Of a DNA stretch of 19,653 nucleotides, positions 1-6,563 are shown in pieces. The notes below the pieces were generated by a model that saw only the letters and a list, made by a program, of their open reading frames with translations, made no database searches and was not told the origin of the DNA. This DNA comes from Dehalococcoidia bacterium SM23_28_2 (GTDB taxonomy: Bacteria > Chloroflexota > Dehalococcoidia > SM23-28-2), in assembly GCA_001303545.1 (NCBI GenBank), contig LJUA01000014.1, forward strand, positions 1 through 19,653, read 5' to 3'. The position numbers were made by a program, and so were the translations under genes. Each line of letters opens with the position of its first letter. Positions within the stretch are counted from its first letter, which is position 1.

Positions 1-1386
1 TATGCCGCCGACGGGCGGGGCCCCCGAGAAGACGTAGACTCGCCCCTGGACGTCGCCGCTCACCCTCTCGGCCCCCGCGCTCACGGCGATGTCTGCCTTC
101 CCGTCGTCGTTCACATCGCCCAGCGCCAGCGGTTGCCCGAAGCGGCAGGGGTAGGGGTCGCAGGCCTGCGGGTTTGGGGCGTCCAGGGTCAGAAACGGCG
201 AGCCGTCGGCTCCCGAAAAGATGTAGGCCCGCCCCTGGTCCTCGTTGCCGCCCACATCCTCATGTGGTGCGTACGTGGCGACATCTGCCTTGTCGTCGCC
301 GTCCACGTCCCCCATTGCCACCGAGCAGCCGAACCACACTCCCGCCTGCGGTGGATAGGGCTTGTCCAGGGTGAAAAGCAGGGAGCCGTTGAGTCCGGAG
401 AAGACGTAGACTCGCCCCTGGCTGTCGGTGCCGTCCACATCCTCCTTGCGCGTCCCCACGGCGATATCTGCCTTGTCGTCGCCGTTCGCGTCGCCCACGG
501 CCACCGACTCGCCGAACCAGGCGGGAGCCTGCGGGTTGGCGCTCTCTAGGGTGTGAAGGACCGAGCAGGCGCCCAGCGAGCAGTCGGCACCGGAGAAGAC
601 GTAGGTCCTCCCCGCGTGCTCGTTGCCGTCTACTTCCTCCCCCATCGCCCCCACGGCAATGTCTCCCTTGCCGTCGCCGTCCACCTCGCCCACGGCCACC
701 GATACGCCGAGGTAGCTTTGCGTCTGGGGGTTGGGGGTGTCTAGGGTACAGAGCAGCGAGCAGTCGAGCCCGGAGAAGACGTAGACCCGCCCCTGGAGTT
801 GGCTGCCGCCCACAGCGTATCCGTACGCTCCCACGGCGATGTCTGCCTTCCCGTTGTCGTCCACATCGCCCACCGCCACCGCATAGCCGAAGTGGGCGTA
901 CTCCTGCGGGTTGGGGGTGTCCAGCGTGCAGAGCAGAGAGCCGTCGAGCCCGGAGAACACGTACGCCCGCCCCTGGTCTTCATTGGCGCTCACGTCCTCC
1001 CCCATCGCCCCCACGGCGATGTCTGCCTTCCCGTCGCCGTTCACGTCGCCCACGGCCACAGCCTCCCAGGAAAAGTAGGCGCCCTCCTGTGGGTTGGGGG
1101 TGTCCAGGGTCAACAATAGGGAGCCGTCGGCGCTGGAGAAGACGTAGGCCCGCCCCTGATACTCGTTGCCGCCCACCTCCTCCCCCGACGCCCCAACAGC
1201 GATGTCTGCCTTCCCGTCGCCGTTCGTGTCGCCAATCGCCGCCGCTCCGCCGAAGCCGGTGTGCGCCTCAAGGCTGGGATGCTCCAAGGTAAACAGGATA
1301 GGCAGAGGCATTTGGGCATGGCTGGAGGCCAGTGCGCCCGCTGCCAGCGCTACCAGTACCATCAGAACTATGCGTAGAGCCTTCAT
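1..1386 (-). CDS. FG-GAP repeat (integrin-alpha-like) secreted surface protein, partial at window edge
   Basis: An open frame on the minus strand runs from ATG at 1386 off the left edge of the window: 462 codons are visible and the C-terminus is missing. It begins with a signal peptide (MKALRIVLMVLVALAAGALA, cleavage probably after SSHA). Seven repeats follow, about 60 residues apart, each with an FG-GAP calcium-loop core such as GDVNGDGKADIAVGA and a strand like GRAYVFSGLDGSLLCTLD. Seven repeats fit one complete seven-bladed propeller of the integrin-alpha type. Repeats 5-7 have drifted (DGDDKADVATYA). The last visible residues, GAPPVGGI, match the start of the C-terminal anchor of the upstream gene, so a membrane tail probably lies just outside. 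Its ATG overlaps the upstream stop codon (ATGA), so the two genes are translationally coupled. The family is known for adhesion or ligand binding; the ligand here cannot be told. Confidence 0.88.
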   Translation of the reverse strand, partial: MKALRIVLMVLVALAAGALASSHAQMPLPILFTLEHPSLEAHTGFGGAAAIGDTNGDGKADIAVGASGEEVGGNEYQGRAYVFSSADGSLLLTLDTPNPQEGAYFSWEAVAVGDVNGDGKADIAVGAMGEDVSANEDQGRAYVFSGLDGSLLCTLDTPNPQEYAHFGYAVAVGDVDDNGKADIAVGAYGYAVGGSQLQGRVYVFSGLDCSLLCTLDTPNPQTQSYLGVSVAVGEVDGDGKGDIAVGAMGEEVDGNEHAGRTYVFSGADCSLGACSVLHTLESANPQAPAWFGESVAVGDANGDDKADIAVGTRKEDVDGTDSQGRVYVFSGLNGSLLFTLDKPYPPQAGVWFGCSVAMGDVDGDDKADVATYAPHEDVGGNEDQGRAYIFSGADGSPFLTLDAPNPQACDPYPCRFGQPLALGDVNDDGKADIAVSAGAERVSGDVQGRVYVFSGAPPVGGI

Positions 1387-2702
1387 GTCAGTCTCCTCCT
1401 CCTGCCGTACCAGGCGCCTGCGGTGAGGGCGGCGACCGCCGCAGCCGCCAGGCCAGCCAGCACGATGTAGCTGCCTGTCGACGAATCAGTGGCTTCCGGC
1501 AGCTCCGCTACGCCGCCCACCGACGGCATGAGCCCGCGGTCGCGGACGAAGACGTCTCTCGCCTCGTTGGTGTCGTCGGGAACCAGGTCGTCGGCTTCGG
1601 AGGAGAAGGCCACGTAGCGGCCGTCCTGGCTTATAGCGGGGGCGCCGGCGTCCAACTCAGCGAGCAAAGTGCACTGGGTAGGGAACATGTCCCCGCTGCC
1701 CTGGTTGCCGTCGCTGTCCACGCTCACCCCCTCGGTTGTTCCCCCCAGGCGGTCACGTGCAAACACGTCCCGCAGGGCGTTCGTATCCGCAGCCACCAGG
1801 TTGGTGGCGTTCGACCAGAAGGCCACGTGTCCGCCGCCCCAACTGATAACCGGAAAGCAGCTCCAGTCGTCGCTCTCGTTGCCGTCGCTGTCCACGCTCA
1901 CCCGCTCGGTCTTTCCCATTAAGAGGTCGCGGACGAAGATGTCAAAAACCTCATTGGTATCGTTGAGCACCAGGTTGGAGGCCTGGGAGGCGAAGGCCAC
2001 ATAGCGGCCATCGGGGCTGATGCCGGGGCTGACCCAGCTGCTGCTGTCGTTCCCCTCGTTGCCGTCGCTGTCCACGCTCACCCGCTGGGTGGTGCCCGTG
2101 ATGCGGTCGTGGACGAATACGTCCCAGAGGCTGTTGGTGTCGTTGGGCACGAGGTTAGAGGCGAAGGACGGAAAAGCCACATAGCGGCCGCCGGCGCTGA
2201 TGGCGGGGAACGTGCTGTTTTCGTTCGCCTCGTTACCGTCGCTGTCCACACTTACCCGCTCGGTTGTCCCCGCCAGGCGGTCGCGGACGAAGATGTCGTC
2301 TCGCTCGTTGGTGTCGTCGGCCACCAGGTTAGAGGCGTAGGACCAGAAAGCGACGTAGCGGCCGTCGCCGCTGATGGCGGGGGCATAGCTGGAGTTGTTC
2401 GCCTCGTTCTCGTCGCTGTCCACGCTCACCCGCTCGGTTGTACCCGCCAGGCGGTCACGCACGAAGACATCGGCGCTCTCGTTGGTGTCGTCGGGCACCA
2501 GGTTGCTGGCGTAGGACCAGAAGGCGACGTAGCGGCCGTTGGCGCTGATGGAGGAGCCGCGGCTGGAGCCGTTCGCTTCGTTCTCATCGCTGCTCACGCT
2601 CACCCGCTCGGTCGTGCCGGACTCGGCGGTCGTCGGCGCGCCGCCCGAAAGCAGCACCGCCAGCGCTACCAGTACCACCAGAACGATGCGCAGCGTCTTC
2701 AT
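1383..2702 (-). CDS. TolB/PD40-type six-bladed beta-propeller surface protein with C-terminal membrane anchor
   Basis: The protein has 439 residues. I chose the ATG at 2702 because AAGGAG lies nine bases upstream and the signal peptide (MKTLRIVLVVLVALAVLL) starts there; an in-frame extension upstream to 2756 would bury it. Six repeats with a 58-codon period follow, each of the form ISxDGRYVAFxSxASNLVxDDTN, then DVFVRDRLxGTTERVSVDSDGNE. The first strand set (TTERVSVSSDENEANGSS) precedes repeat 1, as expected for a circularly closed propeller. Repeat 5 carries a short insertion containing a cysteine. The C-terminus is a linker VGGVAELPEA, about 20 hydrophobic residues (IVLAGLAAAAVAALTAGAWY) and GRRRR, which is a stop-transfer or sorting tail. 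It is probably exported and anchored outside the membrane. PD40 propellers are often protein-binding scaffolds; no enzymatic domain is visible and the function is unknown. Confidence 0.88.
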   Translation of the reverse strand: MKTLRIVLVVLVALAVLLSGGAPTTAESGTTERVSVSSDENEANGSSRGSSISANGRYVAFWSYASNLVPDDTNESADVFVRDRLAGTTERVSVDSDENEANNSSYAPAISGDGRYVAFWSYASNLVADDTNERDDIFVRDRLAGTTERVSVDSDGNEANENSTFPAISAGGRYVAFPSFASNLVPNDTNSLWDVFVHDRITGTTQRVSVDSDGNEGNDSSSWVSPGISPDGRYVAFASQASNLVLNDTNEVFDIFVRDLLMGKTERVSVDSDGNESDDWSCFPVISWGGGHVAFWSNATNLVAADTNALRDVFARDRLGGTTEGVSVDSDGNQGSGDMFPTQCTLLAELDAGAPAISQDGRYVAFSSEADDLVPDDTNEARDVFVRDRGLMPSVGGVAELPEATDSSTGSYIVLAGLAAAAVAALTAGAWYGRRRRLT

Positions 2703-2747
2703 GTCAGCCGCTCCTTCATTGCAGGAGGAGTAAACATAAGTGCACCT

Positions 2748-2775
2748 ATTATACACGGACGGAGTGCGGGCTCAA
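2748..2775 (-). promoter_or_regulatory. Putative promoter of the surface propeller operon
   Basis: On the minus strand a perfect -10 TATAAT lies at 2753-2748, with TTGAGC at 2775-2770 sixteen bases upstream as a partial -35. Transcription would begin near 2741, leaving a leader of about 40 bases that carries the ribosome binding site. No other gene is nearby on this strand. Confidence 0.5.
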
Positions 2776-2879
2776 AGGCTACGGCTCCATGCTGCTCGCC
2801 AGCGGCAGAGTTAGAAAGAGGAATGTGCTGGCATCGGCGCTGTAACCACTCCCACCGTCCCGGTCTGCGCGCACGCTGG

Positions 2880-2885
2880 TATAAT
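2880..2885 (+). promoter_or_regulatory. Putative -10 element for the GNAT gene
   Basis: A perfect TATAAT hexamer on the plus strand lies about 70 bases before the acetyltransferase start. No convincing -35 is seen at the right spacing. Together with the minus-strand promoter, it makes the 2703-2953 gap a divergent regulatory region; I see no gene in that gap. Confidence 0.3.
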
Positions 2886-2953
2886 GCTAAACGTACGCCG
2901 CCGCTCGTATCGGCCCTTCTCGGGGGCCGTTGCCGCAGCAACCGGGGTTCGCT

Positions 2954-3673
2954 ATGAAGACGGAGAGCCAGTCGATGGCATGGGATGATGGGTTCGATCA
3001 GCAAGCGCGCGACCTCACATCCATTGCCTTCAGGGTCGTCGAGACGGACAAAGTATCGGCGGAGGACTTCCAGAAGATCCTCGCTCTCTTTCAGGCGAAC
3101 TATCGCCAAGCTAACCGCGTCTATCTGGAGAAGTCGCTCGAAACGCTACGATACGTGGCCCTGGTGGAGCACGAGGGGACGATGGTCGGGTTCGGGTTCG
3201 GCGAATGCCGCGTCATCGACCTGCCGCGCCTGCCCGCGCAGGTGGTCAACCTGGCCGGGATCTGCTGCATCGCGCCCCAGTTCCGCCGCCGCGGCCTGTT
3301 CGAGCAACTGGAGTACCGCACCATGCTGGCTACCGAGATGCCGCCGCACTCGCGCCGTCTGACCTGCGGGCGGATGGCGCATCCGGCCGCGATGCGAAAA
3401 ATGGCCCTCCACCCGACGGTGGTCCCCAAGCCGGGCGTACGGCCCACGCCCTGGCAGCAGCAGGTGGGCCAGGCCATCGCCAAGGCCTTCGGCAGTCACG
3501 CATTTGACCCGGAGACGTTTGTCTGTATCGGTACCGGCGAGCCCACCGGCTACCCGATCATCGAGATGGAGGTGGAACCCTGGGAGTGGGAGGTGTTCAG
3601 GCAGGTGAACCGCGATCGGGGCGACTCTCTGCTGGTCATGGTCTGGACGCCGGACGCCCCCGCGGGGTGGTAG
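2954..3673 (+). CDS. GNAT-like N-acetyltransferase
   Basis: The protein has 239 residues from ATG 2954; a TTG at 2930 would add eight residues and neither start has a strong Shine-Dalgarno. The central part shows the GNAT core: a strand pair ETLRYVALVEHEGTMVGFGF (residues 63-82), then VVNLAGICCIAPQFRRRGLFEQL (about 97-119), where QFRRRGL matches the acetyl-CoA pyrophosphate-binding motif A, Q/R-x-x-G-x-G/A. The C-terminal half (about 140-239) has no recognised motif and probably completes the substrate site. The substrate is unknown. The gene stands alone between the divergent surface operon and the tRNA-tuf operon promoter, which begins nine bases after its stop codon. Confidence 0.7.
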   Translation: MKTESQSMAWDDGFDQQARDLTSIAFRVVETDKVSAEDFQKILALFQANYRQANRVYLEKSLETLRYVALVEHEGTMVGFGFGECRVIDLPRLPAQVVNLAGICCIAPQFRRRGLFEQLEYRTMLATEMPPHSRRLTCGRMAHPAAMRKMALHPTVVPKPGVRPTPWQQQVGQAIAKAFGSHAFDPETFVCIGTGEPTGYPIIEMEVEPWEWEVFRQVNRDRGDSLLVMVWTPDAPAGW

Positions 3674-3681
3674 CCACCGCC

Positions 3682-3711
3682 TTGACTTTGCAGAGATGTG
3701 GTGCATATACT
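3682..3711 (+). promoter_or_regulatory. Promoter of the tRNA-tuf operon
   Basis: TTGACT at 3682-3687 and TATACT at 3706-3711 are separated by 18 bases, a good housekeeping sigma-70 type promoter. It lies 78 bases before the first tRNA, with no other gene between. It probably drives the tRNAs and tuf, and perhaps the genes downstream. Confidence 0.7.
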
Positions 3712-3788
3712 ACCAATGGTGTCGCCTCTCTGGGGCGAACCAATGTTTCTTGGGCCGAGCATCCAGGCACTCTAGCTTCGGCGGTAGC

Positions 3789-3863
3789 GCCCGAGTGGCG
3801 CAATGGTAGCGCAACCGATTTGTAATCGGTAGGTTGGGGGTTCGAATCCCCCCTTGGGCTCCA
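3789..3863 (+). tRNA. tRNA-Thr (anticodon TGT)
   Basis: The cloverleaf folds completely. The acceptor arm GCCCGAG pairs with CTTGGGC, the D arm is GCGC/GCGC, the anticodon stem ACCGA/TCGGT holds the loop TTTGTAA, and the T arm is GGGGG-TTCGAAT-CCCCC. The anticodon is TGT and CCA is encoded. It is the first gene of the tRNA-tuf operon and corresponds in position to thrU of Escherichia coli. Confidence 0.97.
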
Positions 3864-3881
3864 GCGATAATGTGAGATAAT

Positions 3882-3969
3882 GGCGGGGTGGGTGAGTGGT
3901 TAAAACCGGCAGACTGTAAATCTGTTGCCTGAAATGGCTACGGAGGTTCGAATCCTCCCCCCGCCACCA
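3882..3969 (+). tRNA. tRNA-Tyr (anticodon GTA)
   Basis: This is an 88-base class II tRNA. The acceptor is GGCGGGG/CCCCGCC, the anticodon loop CTGTAAA contains GTA, a long variable arm follows (GCC/GGC stem), and the T arm GGAGG-TTCGAAT-CCTCC ends with an encoded CCA. It lies 18 bases after tRNA-Thr(TGT) and is surely co-transcribed with it. Confidence 0.97.
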
Positions 3970-4032
3970 GGAAGGTGTGAATACAAGGGAAGGCCGGAGG
4001 CGGGAAGCCCGGCGACTAGCGGGAACAAGCGT

Positions 4033-4108
4033 GCCCACATAGCTCAGTAGGTAGAGCACGCCCTTGGTAAGGGCGAGGTCGCCGGTTCGAATCCGGCTGT
4101 GGGCTCCA
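4033..4108 (+). tRNA. tRNA-Thr (anticodon GGT)
   Basis: The acceptor GCCCACA pairs with TGTGGGC, the D arm is GCTC/GAGC, the anticodon loop TTGGTAA gives GGT, the T arm is GCCGG/CCGGC and CCA is encoded. It ends 22 bases before the tuf start codon, so the tuf leader must be produced by tRNA 3'-end processing. The 63-base spacer before it contains a small GCCGG/CCGGC hairpin but no tRNA-Gly. Confidence 0.97.
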
Positions 4109-4130
4109 ATTGCCAAGGAGGTATGCTGGC

Positions 4131-5330
4131 ATGGCCAAGAAGAAGTTCGAGAGGACCAAACCCCACGTGAACGTGGGTACCATCGGACACATCGATCATG
4201 GCAAAACCACCTTAACCTCGGCCATAACCAAGGCCCTCTCCCTCAAAGGCCTAGCCGAATACATCGACTTCTGGAGCATCGACAAGGCACCCGAGGAAAA
4301 GGCGAGAGGAATCACCATCGCCGTCGCTCACATCGAGTACCAGACGGAGAAGCGCCACTATGCCCACATCGACTGCCCAGGCCACCGCGACTACATCAAG
4401 AACATGATCACCGGCGCTGCTCAGATGGATGGGGCGATCCTGGTGGTGGCAGCCAACGACGGCGCCATGCCCCAGACCAGAGAGCATGTGCTGCTCGCTC
4501 GCCAGGTGGAAGTGCCGGCCATGGTTGTCTTCCTCAACAAGACAGACATGATGGAAGACCCAGAGCTGCTGGACCTCATCGAGCTGGAGGTGCGGGAGCT
4601 GCTGAACAACTACCGCTTCCCAGGCGATGAGATACCGATCATCCGGGGTAGTGCCCTCAAGGCCATGGAGAGCGAAAGCAAAGACCCCGATGCGCCGGAA
4701 TTCAAGTGCGTTTGGGAGCTCTTGGAAGCCGTGGATAATTACATTCCAGCCCCCGAGCGGCCAAGGGACAAGCCCTTCCTGATGCCCATCGAGGACGTGT
4801 TCGGCATCAAGGGGCGGGGCACGGTGGTCACCGGCCGCATCGAGCGAGGGGTGATAAAGCCAGGGGAGTCGGTGGAGATCGTGGGCATTCGGGATACCCG
4901 CGAGACGGTATGCACCAGTGTGGAGATGTTCCGCAAGACCCTGGATAGCGGCGATCCCGGAGACAACGTAGGCTGTCTCCTGCGGGGCATCGAGCGGGAC
5001 GACGTAGAGAGGGGAATGGTTCTCGCCGTTCCCGGCTCCATCAAGCCTCACACCAAGTTTGAAGGCGAGGTTTACATCCTCTCCAAGGAGGAGGGTGGCC
5101 GTCACACCCCCTTCTTCGCTGGCTACCGGCCTCAGTTCTACATCCGCACCACCGACGTCACCGGCGTCGTTACCCTCCCGGAGGGTGTGGAGATGGTGAT
5201 GCCCGGAGACAACGTGCGGCTATCCATCGAGCTGATCCAGCCTGTGGCCCTCGAGGAAGGTGTGCGCTTCGCTATCCGCGAGGGCGGCAACACGGTGGGC
5301 GCTGGCGTTCTTACCAAGGTGCTGGGGTAG
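4131..5330 (+). CDS. tuf: Elongation factor Tu
   Basis: The protein has 399 residues, close to the usual 394-400. The start is ATG 4131 with AAGGAGGT eight bases upstream; an out-of-frame ATG at 4123 is ignored. EF-Tu is the GTPase that delivers aminoacyl-tRNA to the ribosomal A site. The G motifs are complete: P-loop GHIDHGKT (19-26), the switch I threonine in RGITI (59-63), DCPGH (81-85), NKTD (136-139) and SALK (174-177). Domains 2 and 3 follow with GRGTVVTGRIERG and the end GAGVLTKVLG. Two residues are odd: Ile replaces the usual Val in GHVDHGKT, and Arg86 follows the catalytic His85, giving GHRD as in archaeal and eukaryotic EF1A rather than bacterial GHAD. The gene is co-transcribed with the preceding tRNAs and followed 22 bases later by rpmG. 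Confidence 0.98.
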   Translation: MAKKKFERTKPHVNVGTIGHIDHGKTTLTSAITKALSLKGLAEYIDFWSIDKAPEEKARGITIAVAHIEYQTEKRHYAHIDCPGHRDYIKNMITGAAQMDGAILVVAANDGAMPQTREHVLLARQVEVPAMVVFLNKTDMMEDPELLDLIELEVRELLNNYRFPGDEIPIIRGSALKAMESESKDPDAPEFKCVWELLEAVDNYIPAPERPRDKPFLMPIEDVFGIKGRGTVVTGRIERGVIKPGESVEIVGIRDTRETVCTSVEMFRKTLDSGDPGDNVGCLLRGIERDDVERGMVLAVPGSIKPHTKFEGEVYILSKEEGGRHTPFFAGYRPQFYIRTTDVTGVVTLPEGVEMVMPGDNVRLSIELIQPVALEEGVRFAIREGGNTVGAGVLTKVLG

Positions 5331-5352
5331 AGGGGAGGCCCATCTTTAGTTC

Positions 5353-5517
5353 ATGGCCAAGAAAGAGGATCGGGTGGTAATCCACCTGGCTTGCACAGAC
5401 TGCCGCTCGCGCAACTACACGACGACCAAGAACCGCCGCAGCGATCCCGATCGGCTGGAGTTCCGCAAGTTCTGCCCCCGCTGTCGCGGCCATCGTCTGC
5501 ACCGGGAGGTACGGTAG
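5353..5517 (+). CDS. rpmG: Large ribosomal subunit protein bL33
   Basis: This short gene encodes 54 residues, the normal size for bL33, a small protein near the ribosomal E site. It begins MAKKEDRVVIHLACTDC and contains the pairs C14-x-x-C17 and C41-x-x-C44, which make the zinc ribbon; it is therefore the zinc-binding form. The NYTTTKNRR stretch (21-29) is typical of the family. An AGGGGAGG sequence lies 14 bases before the ATG, rather far for a ribosome binding site. It sits between tuf and secE, the usual place. The 51 bases to secE hold only an imperfect GGCAGGC/GCCTGTC hairpin and no tRNA-Trp, which some bacteria have here. Confidence 0.95.
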   Translation: MAKKEDRVVIHLACTDCRSRNYTTTKNRRSDPDRLEFRKFCPRCRGHRLHREVR

Positions 5518-5568
5518 CGGCAGGCGGGCTTGCCTGTCGTCGGGTAGGGCGCAGAGGAGAGCGTGTAG

Positions 5569-5859
5569 ATGGGTCGCCAAATGAGACGCCATCCGGTGGT
5601 CAGCGGCACCCCCAAGCGGGGCCGAGGTGCTATGCCCCGCGCGCCCCGACCGGCAGCGTCAGCGAAGGCCAAGCGAGGGATTATACCTCGTTGGATCGCT
5701 GACATCATTACCGAGTTGCGCAAGGTGGTGTGGCCTAGCCGTCATGACACCTTCCACCTGACGGTGGTCGTGCTGGTGGTGGCCGTCATCATCGGCGGTG
5801 CCTTAGGCGGCCTCGATCTGGGCTTTGCCTGGCTGGTAGAGCACGTCCTCTTACGATAG
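5569..5859 (+). CDS. secE: Preprotein translocase subunit SecE
   Basis: The protein has 96 residues and is the single-spanning form of SecE, the small membrane clamp of the SecYEG channel. The start ATG 5569 has GAGGAGA eight bases upstream; later ATGs would shorten a basic N-terminal tail. That tail (residues 1-48) is rich in Arg, Pro and Lys. The family signature ELRKVVWPSR (49-58) forms the amphipathic helix, followed by one membrane helix (about 62-81, TVVVLVVAVIIGGAL) and a short C-terminal end. It lies between rpmG and nusG as in most bacteria and is probably translated from the same transcript as nusG, which begins 13 bases later. Confidence 0.95.
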   Translation: MGRQMRRHPVVSGTPKRGRGAMPRAPRPAASAKAKRGIIPRWIADIITELRKVVWPSRHDTFHLTVVVLVVAVIIGGALGGLDLGFAWLVEHVLLR

Positions 5860-5872
5860 GCGGTGGAGTTAG

Positions 5873-6562
5873 GTGGCAGCGCGAAGGAAGAAGACCCCCG
5901 CAGTTGAAGCTGCTCCTCCTGAGAAGTCGGCGGCAGAGACAGCGGCCGTCAAGGAGGAGCAGGGCCAGAAAGAAGAGCAGCGGCCCGATAGCGGCCGCCG
6001 TTGGTACGTCATCCACACCTACTCCGGCTACGAGGACAAGGTGAAAACCAACCTGGAGCACCGCGTCCAGAACATGGACGTAGCCGACCTCATCTTTGAG
6101 GTGGTCGTCCCCTGCGTGGACGAGATCGAGATCCGCGATGGCCAGCGGCGCACCGTCCCCCGAAAGATATTTCCCGGCTACGTCCTGGTACAAATGATAG
6201 AGCTGAAGCAGGAGGATGACACCTCGGTCTCCAGCGACGAGCGAGCGCGCTCCAGCCGCGCCTGGTATGTGGTGCGCAACACCCCCGGCGTCACCGGCTT
6301 CGTCGGCTCCGGGCAGCATCCCACGCCTTTGGACGAAACGGAGGTCTCTTCTATCCTCCGGCAGATGCGGGCCGAGGAGCCCAGGGTCAAGGTGGGCTTC
6401 AGCGTGGGCGAGAGCGTGCGCATCATCGATGGCCCGTTCATCGACTTCATCGGCAGCGTGGACGGGATAAACGTGGAGAAGGGGAAGGTAAAGGTTCTGG
6501 TCTCCTTCTTTGGGCGGGAGACGCCTGTGGAGCTGGACTTCCTTCAGGTAGAGAGGTTGTAG
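5873..6562 (+). CDS. nusG: Transcription termination/antitermination factor NusG
   Basis: The protein has 229 residues, longer than the common 175-185. The proposed start is GTG 5873 with GGTGGAG five bases upstream. A charged, low-complexity N-terminal extension (residues 1-41, rich in Ala, Glu and Lys) precedes the NGN domain, which begins RRWYVIHTYSG (42-52) and contains VPRKIFPGYVLV. A hydrophilic insertion (about KQEDDTSVSSDERARSS) precedes AWYVVRNTPGVTGFVG. The C-terminal KOW domain is VGESVRIIDGPFIDFIGSV to the end. NusG binds the RNA polymerase clamp and links it to Rho or to the ribosome. The stop is one base before the rplK start, so translation is probably coupled. Confidence 0.96.
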   Translation: MAARRKKTPAVEAAPPEKSAAETAAVKEEQGQKEEQRPDSGRRWYVIHTYSGYEDKVKTNLEHRVQNMDVADLIFEVVVPCVDEIEIRDGQRRTVPRKIFPGYVLVQMIELKQEDDTSVSSDERARSSRAWYVVRNTPGVTGFVGSGQHPTPLDETEVSSILRQMRAEEPRVKVGFSVGESVRIIDGPFIDFIGSVDGINVEKGKVKVLVSFFGRETPVELDFLQVERL

Positions 6563-6563
6563 C

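Noticed and set aside
133..1119. Several plus-strand open frames rich in His, Val and Pro over the FG-GAP gene
   Set aside because: They mirror the repeats of the minus-strand gene, have repeat-driven composition and no ribosome binding sites; the minus frame has a signal peptide and seven good domains.
1711..2606. Regularly spaced repeats that could suggest a CRISPR array
   Set aside because: The period is 174 or 180 bases, all in codon multiples, and the units translate to propeller blades.
2109..2957. A 282-residue plus-strand open frame
   Set aside because: It is the antisense of the PD40 repeats (VAVHAHPLG repeats) and runs across the promoter region.
3970..4032. A tRNA-Gly between tRNA-Tyr and tRNA-Thr, as in E. 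coli
   Set aside because: The 63-base spacer is too short and lacks a T-loop or an acceptor stem.
4251..5105. A 284-residue minus-strand open frame inside tuf
   Set aside because: Antisense of EF-Tu with no recognisable domain or start signal.
5518..5568. tRNA-Trp or repeat element between rpmG and secE
   Set aside because: Only an imperfect seven-base-pair hairpin is seen; it is too short for a tRNA and is not bounded by inverted ends like the element near dnaK.
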